Below, piece after piece: positions 25,590-34,400 of a DNA stretch of 64,000 bases; position 1 is the first letter of the stretch, and each line of letters starts with the position of its first letter. The notes below the pieces were generated by a model. It worked only from the letters and a program-made list of their open reading frames with translations. It did no database searches and was not told where the DNA came from. Made by a program: the position numbers and the translations under genes. The stretch is taken from positions 23,635,001 through 23,699,000 of the forward strand of contig CM059582.1 of the NCBI GenBank assembly GCA_030407085.1. The letters run 5' to 3'. Source of the stretch: Trichopria drosophilae (taxonomy: Eukaryota; Arthropoda; Insecta; Hymenoptera; Diapriidae).

Positions 25590-26031
25590 ACGTGGTCCGA
25601 TATACTACCTCCTGTTCTTGTTAAAAACTGTACATATATCTTCCCTTGCCGAATTTCTCGAGTTTCACTTTCCATATACAGGTATTTTTTCACATTCGTA
25701 TAGAAATCATCTTTTATTACACCTACATTTAAGTCAAGAATTAAGCAGCATGTATCTAATTATTATAGACCTATTTCAAATATAAGTACTATCACCAAAT
25801 TTTTTTATGCAATGAATACAAATAAAATCTATGATATTCTGCATTTTACTTTTCACGTATGTTTATTAAGGGGAAATCTACAATATCAAAGTTGATGTTA
25901 TATACATCTTTCGTTCACTTAAGGTTGGATTCCAGGTTGACTCCATCTACATTAGCTTTTGCTAAGGCACAGTTGACCATGATCTACTTATTAGTAAACT
26001 CCATAATTGGGGTATGTCTGCTACATTATTG
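25590..26031 (+). pseudogene. Jockey-like RT fossil, left half (target of the errantivirus)
   Basis: Frames show PPVLVKNC, then KSSFITPTFKSRIKQHVSNYYRPIS, then DSIYIS/FAKA and NWGMSATLL at the edge. These are the ordered N-terminal RT blocks of Jockey-type non-LTR elements. Several stops and shifts show it is dead. The paralogous fossil at 63200-63825 has the same blocks (VPPILVKKC, TPIFKSGDRHDISNYRPIS, GFQVDSIYVNVAKTFDTINHS). The frame at 26031 resumes at 40825. Confidence 0.75.
26028..26031. repeat. Target-site duplication, left copy (ATTG)
   Basis: ATTG immediately precedes the left LTR and is repeated at 40825-40828 after the right LTR. Four base pairs is the usual size for Ty3/gypsy errantiviruses. 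Confidence 0.85.
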
Positions 26032-26167
26032 TGTTACGTCCGAATAATAAAATAGAGACTTAACACATGCATGTAAAAAAAATAAATTAAAAGGAATCGT
26101 CCTTCTTAACTTAGGACGCTCGAAGGCTAGGAAAAGAAATTATTATTAGAAAATTAATAGGTAAAAA

Positions 26168-26177
26168 TTTATTTATT
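26168..26177 (-). terminator. Candidate errantivirus polyadenylation signals
   Basis: Two overlapping AATAAA hexamers on the minus strand in the 3' LTR, downstream of the LTR ORF. Confidence 0.5.
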
Positions 26178-26190
26178 TCAAAAATTATTA

Positions 26191-26502
26191 TTAAGTTACA
26201 TTAAATTCCGCACCGTTCTTATAGTTTAAAAACTTATTCCCTAAATTAAAGAGTCGGGTCCAAATAGCTTCGGGGTCTATTTCTTCAATTGGTTTTTCAG
26301 GGGTACGATTGATTTCAAATTCCGTAGAATTTGAGATATCTTTCGTTAATTGTGACTTCAGTATATTTATATACTTTTCTATCCTTTGTGTATTTTTCAA
26401 GATCCGGGGTCGGGGGTTTTGAGCATACACATATTTTAAAATTGCGAGAACCTTACGTTTCTTCGCAATTTTAGCAAGGATTTCATTTCTTGTTAATTCC
26501 AC
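26191..26502 (-). CDS. LTR-internal ORF, 103 codons (3' LTR copy)
   Basis: Unrecognised. The predicted protein is identical to the 5' LTR copy at 38927-39238. It is basic in its N-terminal half (KIAKKRKVLAIL) and likely helical, with an acidic patch (KPIEEIDPEAIW) near the C-terminus. No signal peptide, membrane segment or Cys motif. In this LTR it lies between the 53-bp array and the polyadenylation signal, inside the transcribed region. Because the LTRs are young, identity alone does not prove selection. Confidence 0.4.
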   Translation of the reverse strand: MELTRNEILAKIAKKRKVLAILKYVYAQNPRPRILKNTQRIEKYINILKSQLTKDISNSTEFEINRTPEKPIEEIDPEAIWTRLFNLGNKFLNYKNGAEFNVT

Positions 26503-26640
26503 TGTAACAATATTAAGCAGAATTACTAAAAGAATGGGGCTACGAAATGTTCCTTAGAATATTTCGTAGAACAAAAAAAAGGTAAGGTCAATTTTTATAA
26601 TGGGTCGAGGTGGACTGTTGTTTATAAGGGTTTAGATTGT

Positions 26641-27200
26641 CTAGCACTCGCATAGAATCTAAAGGAAATATTGGAAAGTTCAAGGAAAACAGTCTAGCAC
26701 TCGCATAGACTCTAAGGGAATGTTGGAAATAGTTTAGGAAAACAGTCTAGCACTCGCATAGACTCTAAAGGAATGTTGGAAATAGTTTAGGGAAACAGTC
26801 TAGCACTCGCATAGACTCTAAGGGAATGTTGGAAATAGTTTAGGAAAACAGTCTAGCACTCGCATAGACTCTAAAGGAATGTTGGAAATAGTTTAGGAAA
26901 ACAGTCTAGCACTCGCATAGACTCTAAGGGAATGTTGGAAATAGTTTAGGAAAACAGTCTAGCACTCGCATAGACTCTAAAGGAATGTTGGAAATAGTTT
27001 AGGAAAACAGTCTAGCACTCGCATAGACTCTAAGGGAATGTTGGAAATAGTTTAGGGAAACAGTCTAGCACTCGCATAGACTCTAAGGATATGTTGGAAA
27101 TAGTTTAGGGAAACAGTCTAGCACTCGCATAGACTCTAAGGGAATGTTGGAAATAGTTTAGGGAAACAGTCTAGCACTCGCATAGACTCTAAGGGAAATA
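26641..27200 (-). repeat. 53-bp tandem array in the 3' LTR
   Basis: The word CTAGCACTCGCATAGA starts at 26641 and then every 53 bp to 27171: eleven starts, ten full units. Units alternate between AAAGG and AAGGG variants. In transcript orientation nearly every unit contains an ATG opening a 15-codon ORF. Confidence 0.95.
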
Positions 27201-27334
27201 GTTTAATACTAGGGCGATTTTTAAGGTTTAAATACTTCTTTGGGAACAAGAAAGTATTCAAACAGGGGCGAATTCTTACTTTTTCGGGAGTTGTTTGTCG
27301 GATGGATCCTCTGACTTGGTGGCTGGTGGAGACT

Positions 27335-27372
27335 AACTGACGAATTGGTCAGAATGTGCGCCCCCTTTTATA
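27335..27372 (-). promoter_or_regulatory. Core promoter in the 3' LTR
   Basis: TATAAAAGG (27364-27372) and an arthropod initiator TCAGTT (27335-27340, start A at 27338), about 34 nt apart on the minus strand. In this LTR it would drive transcription out through R/U5 into the flanking Jockey fossil. Confidence 0.65.
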
Positions 27373-28089
27373 GTGGCCGAAGAGAGTTTTTCAGTGGAAA
27401 TTTGGATTTGTAAGTGGGAGTTAGTGGAGGGCCTTTTTTTGAGGTAGAAGGGAGTGAGACGCGCGGAAAAGTGTCGAGGGGTGTGGCTTGAGCAAACTTG
27501 TCGATGAGACAAGCGATTTACAATAAAAATTCTATTAATAATTAATATTAATTCTAATTATACATTAATATTTCTAAAAAGTATAAATAACAATACTAAC
27601 ATACGATATTATTGTAACTAACAATAATGAATTACGAAAGAACCATCGTTTTTAATATGGGTTTATGTGAATCGTTTTCACTTGAGATTCAATAATTAAA
27701 GAAGATACTTTCAATCATTTCGTAAAAATAATCGGATGGTTCTTTTGTAATTTAAACAAAATATTATTTTCTAGAATATTCTAAATATGAAGTTTCTAGA
27801 AGCTTGGAAATGTTCAAGGGTTTCAGACTCGAGACGTATCTTAAATTAGATAACTTTATGACGGTTTTCCGTCTTAAGATACATAAAAGTACATCTGTTT
27901 CAATACATGAAAGAAAACGCGTGTGTGATCGGCGGTTCCATTTTCTAGTTCCCAGGCTTGGTTAGGCTTATCTAAAATTTATGATATGCAGCTGTACAAG
28001 GAAACCGCATGTTGTACTTTTTCGGCTAGCTTCTAAAAACTTTAATTTACTTATGGAAAAAGAAACGCACGTATGGCTCGCACGTTACA

Positions 28090-28102
28090 CCTCCCTACTT
28101 TT
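28090..28102 (-). other. Polypurine tract of the errantivirus
   Basis: AAAAGTAGGGAGG on the minus strand directly abuts the 3' LTR start (TGTAACG). It is the plus-strand primer for reverse transcription. Confidence 0.9.
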
Positions 28103-28238
28103 AGATGACATTACGGGGTAATTTCATCTTAAACATGTTCGTAAATGCTTAATCAGAAAAAAAAAATCTTACAGTAGTTTATACTTATACGTAATCGAAG
28201 CTTATATTATTTGCACTTATAGTTCGTTACACCTTTAT

Positions 28239-30224
28239 TCACTTGAATCCGTATGGTCTTCTATCTTCCTTGTTAGGCGTGTTGGTTAAAGCAATGGTTT
28301 CGACGTTTCGCAATTGGTCATTTGGGTAGAGAGTTGGGGCAGTAATATTGTCTTCGTTGGATGTCACAGGGTTCCTGGGGGGTTCATTTACTAGATCTGT
28401 TGTACGAGGGCGCAAATGAAGTAAAGCGTTCGTGAGTGAATCCATTATTGCGCCTAGTAAATAAAATGACCAACCAAAAGCACGTTGGAGGGCGAAGAAA
28501 TGAATGGCGGTGTCTATTACGAATTTGGTTAGTTTTGCCAAAAGTATAATTCCAAAAATTCCGGCACTAAAGGTGCCGAAGTTGTTGAAGCCTGCCCATA
28601 TTCTAGACCAAGTGGATTTAGCGATGGCTTCTAGTGTTTTAGGATCTAAGAAACCGCTGATAGAGAAACTTCCTCCATTCTCTCTTTCTCCAGAAGCGAC
28701 CTTTATCATATGGTTAACTAAAGCTGGTTGTTCAAAAGGGGCCATAATGAAATCACGAAGGCGTTCTAGGTCTTCGAACGTGTAGATACCTTGTCGAGCA
28801 AGATTACCAGGGCTTTCGTACCGCCAAGAAATGTTGGCTTGGGGAGTTAAAATATGGGGAGGTTTACTTTCCACAAGTTGCGGGAACACCTTGTACCAAA
28901 TTCCTTCGAATTCGAACATTTGTGGGACTACAGAATTGCAGGGAATTTCATAACCAACATTTTGAAGAATGTGGGTTCTGGGGGTGCGGAACATAAGGGT
29001 ATCTCCTTTCATCACGGCAAGTTCATGATAGCAAGGTTTTACATGGGCTCTTTTCACTTCGACGGGAACACACTTAATGAGGCGAATTACTTCACCGGTG
29101 ACAATTGCAGTGTAACCCGGACCCTTTTTATATGTATACGCAAATTCTTCCGGTTTAATTATGGCCAATGCTTGAGCGTTACGAAGGAGTTTTTGTTCCA
29201 TTTGGCATCTGTGTTGGAGGATATCTCTATACAAATGGGTAACTTGAGTTTTGACGTGTTTCTCGACGTAGATAAATTTGCTATTGATATATGCAAAAAG
29301 ATCTAGGTCTTGAGTCTTAGTGGGATTAGGGGAGTTAAAGAATTTGTCTCTTTTACCTTCTAGAATGAATAATTTGGGATGTTCTGTTTTGATCAATTGA
29401 TAGCCGCATAAATTCCTAGAACCACCTACGGTCAGGGCAAATGTTATATCTTGAGATATAACGGTGTAGATAGTTTCAGCAAATGTTTGAGAACTGTCTA
29501 CCATCTTGGTGGCATGACCTTGATATAATACGCCATACTGATTGAATTTGCAGGAATCTACAGGCATGCTATTCCAATAAACATAGTTTCCGAGGGAATC
29601 TATGCATTTTCCTGTATTAATAGGACAACGAGTTCCAGATAACAACTGAATTTGATTGTTTTGTAGATGTGTGGCGGCTTCATAATCACTAAGCGTGATT
29701 TTGACACGGGCTTGAACGATCACATCTTCCCATGATCCGTAAGGGTCGGCATATTGGGTTCCTTTGCAACTTGCATCAGAGGTGACTTTACCAGCAAGTA
29801 CGATGCTGAAACCTGTGGTTCCATTTTTCTTAACTTCTTCTATTACAGAATTGCCAATGGTGTATCTTCCTTCTTCGTGTAATAGATTGCATTGTTCACG
29901 GGGAATATCCTTTATGTATTCTGCGATACCATTAGCAACGGCTGATGAGTGTGAATGCATTCCACAATGGGTAATTTCACGAAATATTTCCACTTTACAT
30001 GTTCGGACATGGAGAGAACCATAATTTAAAATTTGCAGTAATTGGATGTAGACTGCACTTTTTTCGACTCGAGGTTCAGGTATGTTACAATCTCCTATGC
30101 TGTTTAAAGATATAGTGGTTATATTTGCATTAGGGGTACCACAGTCATATGCAATTAGACTGTTGCTTGCGACCGTCAACCATGTTAGACCGATGAAAAT
30201 CTTGCAAATCTTGGCGGAAATCAT
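28239..30224 (-). CDS. env: Envelope glycoprotein, class III / chuvirus-like
   Basis: Predicted 661-residue type I membrane glycoprotein. A signal peptide lies at 1-25 (hydrophobic IFIGLTWLTVA), probably cut before YDCG. The ectodomain has 14 Cys (28, 46, 76, 87, 112, 153, 200, 207, 225, 273, 340, 385, 398, 429) and sequons at N34, N134 and N464. Hydrophobic segments at about 552-571 and 577-597 anchor it, followed by a tail of about 60 residues. No furin site, and none of the usual look of baculovirus-F-type errantivirus Env. The opening Cys pattern (DCG..., GDCNIPEP, HCGMHSH) is what I associate with chuvirus-type glycoproteins captured by insect LTR elements. That assignment is by pattern, not search. 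A strong 3' splice site (TTTTATTCTTAG) ends 6 nt before the ATG, suggesting a spliced subgenomic mRNA. The frame is intact. Confidence 0.8.
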   Translation of the reverse strand: MISAKICKIFIGLTWLTVASNSLIAYDCGTPNANITTISLNSIGDCNIPEPRVEKSAVYIQLLQILNYGSLHVRTCKVEIFREITHCGMHSHSSAVANGIAEYIKDIPREQCNLLHEEGRYTIGNSVIEEVKKNGTTGFSIVLAGKVTSDASCKGTQYADPYGSWEDVIVQARVKITLSDYEAATHLQNNQIQLLSGTRCPINTGKCIDSLGNYVYWNSMPVDSCKFNQYGVLYQGHATKMVDSSQTFAETIYTVISQDITFALTVGGSRNLCGYQLIKTEHPKLFILEGKRDKFFNSPNPTKTQDLDLFAYINSKFIYVEKHVKTQVTHLYRDILQHRCQMEQKLLRNAQALAIIKPEEFAYTYKKGPGYTAIVTGEVIRLIKCVPVEVKRAHVKPCYHELAVMKGDTLMFRTPRTHILQNVGYEIPCNSVVPQMFEFEGIWYKVFPQLVESKPPHILTPQANISWRYESPGNLARQGIYTFEDLERLRDFIMAPFEQPALVNHMIKVASGERENGGSFSISGFLDPKTLEAIAKSTWSRIWAGFNNFGTFSAGIFGIILLAKLTKFVIDTAIHFFALQRAFGWSFYLLGAIMDSLTNALLHLRPRTTDLVNEPPRNPVTSNEDNITAPTLYPNDQLRNVETIALTNTPNKEDRRPYGFK

Positions 30225-30230
30225 CTTCTC

Positions 30231-30240
30231 CTAAGAATAA
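30231..30240 (-). promoter_or_regulatory. Candidate env splice acceptor
   Basis: Minus strand TGTTTTATTCTTAG then GAGAAG and the env ATG. The pyrimidine-rich run and AG at 30231-30232 match a 3' splice site. Errantivirus env is normally expressed from a spliced RNA. Confidence 0.5.
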
Positions 30241-30531
30241 AACATTTCTACGTATATACATAGCACATATAAAAATGGTGAGAAGGAAAAAATAAAAAAT
30301 CTAAAATATGAAGAATGTTTTAAGAAAATGCATTTTCTAGATCGATACTTTTAACACTGAAAATAGGAAATAATGCGCATACATTAAAGAATTATGATTA
30401 TATTATAATATACATATTTTCGCAAGAGGATTCTACATTACTATTTCGCAACAAAAAAAAAATGATAGTCACAATATAATTGTATTATACAAATTTTAAC
30501 AATGATTATGATGCGGCGAGTCTCTTTCCCC

Positions 30532-30555
30532 TTTTTTTTTTTTTTTTTTTTTTTT
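30532..30555 (-). repeat. A24 homopolymer right after the ORF3 stop
   Basis: On the minus strand the TAA of the extra ORF runs straight into 24 consecutive A (T run on the plus strand). Possible relic of a polyadenylated mRNA, or simple slippage. Confidence 0.85.
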
Positions 30556-31453
30556 ATGCTTTCAATTTGCTGCCACATTTCGGGCAAAAATTGCATATGG
30601 ATACCCGTAAGATGGGTATCAGGGGGTGTGCACAATCAGGACAGAAACTAAATATTCTGTTAGTTGCATCCATGAGGGGTTTAGGGAGTGTTCGGTAAGG
30701 GTGCCGAGTGTTGCCGGAACATCTGGGTCCTTTCGTTGTGGCTGTATGTCGATAGGCCATAGAGGGTTCTTTGGATTGACGAAGGAGCTTCCTCAAATCT
30801 CCTTGTCGGTTAGCGTTATGACTTCGCCTTTTTGTGCGGGTTAATGTTGGGATTTCTTGGCTTAGCTCTTCTGATATTTCTCTCGTAGAAAGTTCGGATG
30901 TAGCACGAGTTGGTACGATATTTTCAGATTGATTTTCTTCAGAAGTTATAGAACTCACGTCTATAGACATAAGAGAGTCTGCATCCCAATTCTCGTTTGT
31001 AATCGATGATTTTTTTGCATAAATATGCTTATTGGGGGCCGAAATTATGTCTTGAATATTATTGAGATCGATGTTTTTTGTAGCAACCTGAGTTTTGCGG
31101 AGATCGCCCCTGGTTGGAAGATTGGGATCTTCTATCATATCATTATATACTGGATAACGACAGGATAACAGTGGGGACGAAGTCTTCATTATCGTTTCTG
31201 GTTTTGCTGTTATCACTGAACGCATAGTAGGGCCGTTTATTTTGACATCCTGTTCTCTTTTTTCGATATAGAGATCTTGTTTCTTTATTCTTTCTTCCTG
31301 ATCGGCCCGGCAAGCTTCTCGAATGGCAGCTTTTTGCACACTGCGGGGTTGACCCTTGAGATGAGTAAGGTTCCACCGGGCTAACTTCTGATCGAGTTTG
31401 GACGCGGGTGGTTCATCTCCTGCGGCATAAATCACTGCACTCGTGCTGGACAT
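30554..31453 (-). CDS. Extra errantivirus ORF (ORF3) with C-terminal zinc ribbon
   Basis: Unrecognised 299-residue protein placed between pol (stop at 31483, 29 nt upstream of this ATG) and env. The first 70 residues are charged and helical (RADQEERIKKQDLYIEKREQ). Residues 110-230 are Ser/Thr/Glu-rich and probably disordered, ending in basic patches (TRTKRRSH, RKLLRQSK). The end forms a zinc ribbon: CPDC at 271-274 and CNFCPKCG at 287-294. No signal peptide or membrane segment, so likely cytosolic or nuclear. Familiar gypsy-type errantiviruses go straight from pol to env. A possible acceptor (ATCTCAG) lies inside the pol 3' end. Function unknown; nucleic-acid binding is only an inference from charge and the ribbon. 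Confidence 0.65.
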   Translation of the reverse strand: MSSTSAVIYAAGDEPPASKLDQKLARWNLTHLKGQPRSVQKAAIREACRADQEERIKKQDLYIEKREQDVKINGPTMRSVITAKPETIMKTSSPLLSCRYPVYNDMIEDPNLPTRGDLRKTQVATKNIDLNNIQDIISAPNKHIYAKKSSITNENWDADSLMSIDVSSITSEENQSENIVPTRATSELSTREISEELSQEIPTLTRTKRRSHNANRQGDLRKLLRQSKEPSMAYRHTATTKGPRCSGNTRHPYRTLPKPLMDATNRIFSFCPDCAHPLIPILRVSICNFCPKCGSKLKA

Positions 31454-31482
31454 GTTGAAATGTTATGGAGAATTTGATGATG

Positions 31483-34400
31483 TCAAGAATGGTCTGAGAT
31501 TCGTTGATGGAACACTCTGAAACAATGTAAAATAGGGAGATACAAATTGTTAATTTCGTTTTCTTCTAATAAACTTGGAGGGGGTCTTGAATAACGGTTG
31601 GGATGAGACGGTCGGTTGAAACAATTTTTTTCTTTCCGTCCGATCTTTAATAGGACATTTTTATCGTTGTGAACTTCTAGTATTTTGTAGGGACCTTCGT
31701 GAAGGTCGCTAAGTTTTCCATATTTAATTCCTTTTCGGAGGAAAACATAGTTTCCTGCTAAAAATTCCATAGGATTAACGCGTTTATCGTAATAAAATTT
31801 GGATCTTTCTTTCGCGGTTTGAAGGTTTTCACGAGCTTCAGATTGTAGGGCGTCTAAACGCGCCAACAATTTAATAAGATAATCGTCATAAGTTTCTAAC
31901 CGATCGTAATTTGATAGTGGTCGGCTGGACGGCAATAAGGGAACCTTTCCGTATACTAATTCAAAGGGCGTTTTTCGTGTTCCTTCGTGAACACTGCTAT
32001 TATAAGAGAACATAGCTAATTCTAACCACTCATCCCAATCGTGATCCTTACTAATGAATTGCCGTAAGTATTCGACTAACATTACATGTGATCTTTCAAG
32101 AGATCCATTTGTTTGTGGATGGAAAGCTGTGGTTTTTAATTTCCGGATTCTCAATTTCTTTGTTAGAATTATTATTAATTTCGATAAGAAATTTTGGCCT
32201 TGGTCGGTTAATACGATTTTTGGGGCTCCATGAATACACATGAGTCGGGTTAGAAAAGCATGGGCAACTGTAGGGGCAGTGGCATCGCGAAGAGGGACTC
32301 CAATGAAATATTTAGTTAATAAACACTGCATTGAAAGAATCCATTTATTCCCGTTTTCTGTAGCAGGAAATGGTCCTACTAAATCGAGAGAAACTTTTTC
32401 GAAGGCGCTACCGGGGGTATCGGTAATGACCATGGGTTGCCTGACCTTGGTTCGTACTAATTTTTTTAATTTACATTGCAGGCATTGTTGGATATAAAGT
32501 TGAATTTCTTCTTTCATATCTTCCCAATAATAGGATGATCTAAGGCGGTGATAAGTTTTAGTTACTCCTCTATGTCCGCCTATTAAAGAGTCATGAGCAT
32601 CCTTAATTAATGTGTACCTTTGGGATATTGCGGGACTCTGGACTATTCCGAGACATATAAAGATTTTCACGTCAGAGTTTTGGAAAACTTCGTAAAGATC
32701 TTCCAGTACCTTTGACCAAAGATCTTTTCTGATGTTATCAATATATGGAAGGTTAATATCATGAAGTTTCAAGGAATCGAGAACGTTACGTAATTTCTTT
32801 AATGTATATTTTATTTCTGGTAATACGGTGACAGAATCAACGTCTGTACTGGAAGGGACAATATAAAGGCCAAAATATTGTCTGTTACCTTTCTTAAACA
32901 CCTTTATAGTCCCAACGTCCGAGGCACTAAAAATAGACATATCACGGCGCTTAGAGAGAGTTTTAGATTCGGAATCTACAGGGCGACCTCTACTATCCAG
33001 GAAAAGTACACAATTACCTTTTCGCATGTATAGTTTGTCTCTAGTTTCAATAATATTTTTGTTAAGAATTCTCTCTAACGAAGGGTCTTCGTCGACATTT
33101 TGCGGGATATCAGGTTTTCTTGGAGTTATTAGGGCACCTTCGCTGAAATCGGAATCGCAATCAGAGTCTGATTCAGACTGAGATTCGTTAATCGAGTGTT
33201 GGGTTGATACTTTGGGCATGGTAATTTGATCTTTATTAATTCTAGGAGAATCTGGTTCATCATCAATTGATGAGTCATCTAAATCAGAACTCTCGGATTC
33301 TGAAGCGTTGGGGACTGATATTTTGTCCTGATTACTATTACTTGGAATGGATAACTGATTTTGATAATTTTCGTCATGGAGGGTATCTTCAAATGGTTTG
33401 TTGGGAAAATTGCCACTAAATATCTGAGTTTCATTACGGAATTTAACCTTACGGTCGCAATTTTGTTTCTGTTTCAAAATTGAATTTCTGTATTGTGATC
33501 CTTTGACTGTAGGTTTGGGAGATCGCGTGGATCGCCGGGGATTAATATTGTCGGATTTTTCGAATATCTTGCCAATGAAAGATGTATCGTCATCACATCC
33601 AACTGGATTTCTGGACAACGCATCAGCATTTACGTTACGTTTCCCGTCTTTGTATTGAATATCGAACTCGTACTCTTCTAGAGTTAATCTCCAACGCGTA
33701 AGACGCGAGGTAGGGTCCTTAGATGTACGCATCCATATTAAAGGTTTGTGATCAGTAACAATCGTGAATTTCCGGCCATAAAGATATGGTCTAAAATGGT
33801 TAACGCAGAAAAGTATGGCTAAAGCTTCCTTTTCATACGTTGAATAATTTCGTTCTGCTGGGTTAAGTAAGCGAGAAACATAAGCACAAGGTCTGTCGGA
33901 ACCTATAGAGCCTTGACTTAAGATGCCGCCTATAGCATAACCGCTAGCATCCGTGGTGACGATAAAGGGTTTTTCAAAATCGGGGTACTGTAAGACAGGT
34001 TCTTCACACAATTTCTGTTTGAGGGTATCGAAAGCGTTTTGTTGCTCGAAGTTCCATTCGAAGGGTTGATCTTGTTGCAGGAGTTTAGTGAGGGGTTTAG
34101 ATATCTTGGCGTATTTATTGATGAAACGACGATAGTAACCGGTGAGACCTAGAAATTCGCGGATAGCCTTAACAGTTTTCGGGCGAGGAAATTTATCAAC
34201 TGCTTCTAGTTTCTTAGGATCGGGTTTTAGACCTTCTTGCGTAATGAGGTGTCCTAAATAAGTAACTTCATGACGTAAGAATTCACATTTATCTGCTTGA
34301 AATTGTAGATTGGCTGAACGAAGCCGATCAATCAACTTCAGAAACTTTCCGCGGTGTTCTGATAAGGTCTTTGCATAAATGACAATGTCATCTAGATAAA

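Larger units (their letters stand above)
26032..28089 (-). repeat. 3' LTR of the errantivirus
   Basis: 2058 bp, nearly identical to 38768-40824. The TATA box (27364-27372, TATAAAAGG on the minus strand) and TCAGTT initiator (27335-27340) are preserved. Overlapping AATAAA signals on the minus strand at 26168-26177 could direct polyadenylation. Together these define a short U3 of about 750 bp, a long R of about 1.2 kb and a short U5. Confidence 0.95.

Noticed and set aside
26641..27200. Regularly spaced repeats resembling a CRISPR array
   Set aside because: Units are direct 53-bp tandem copies without unique spacers, in a eukaryotic LTR; the pattern is a minisatellite.
26641..27200. Su(Hw)-type insulator array as in Drosophila gypsy
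   Set aside because: The repeats contain CGCATAG, not the TGCATA core, so the match is too weak to claim.
28504..29306. Plus-strand ORFs opposite env
   Set aside because: Shadows of the env frame; no domain and no independent signal.
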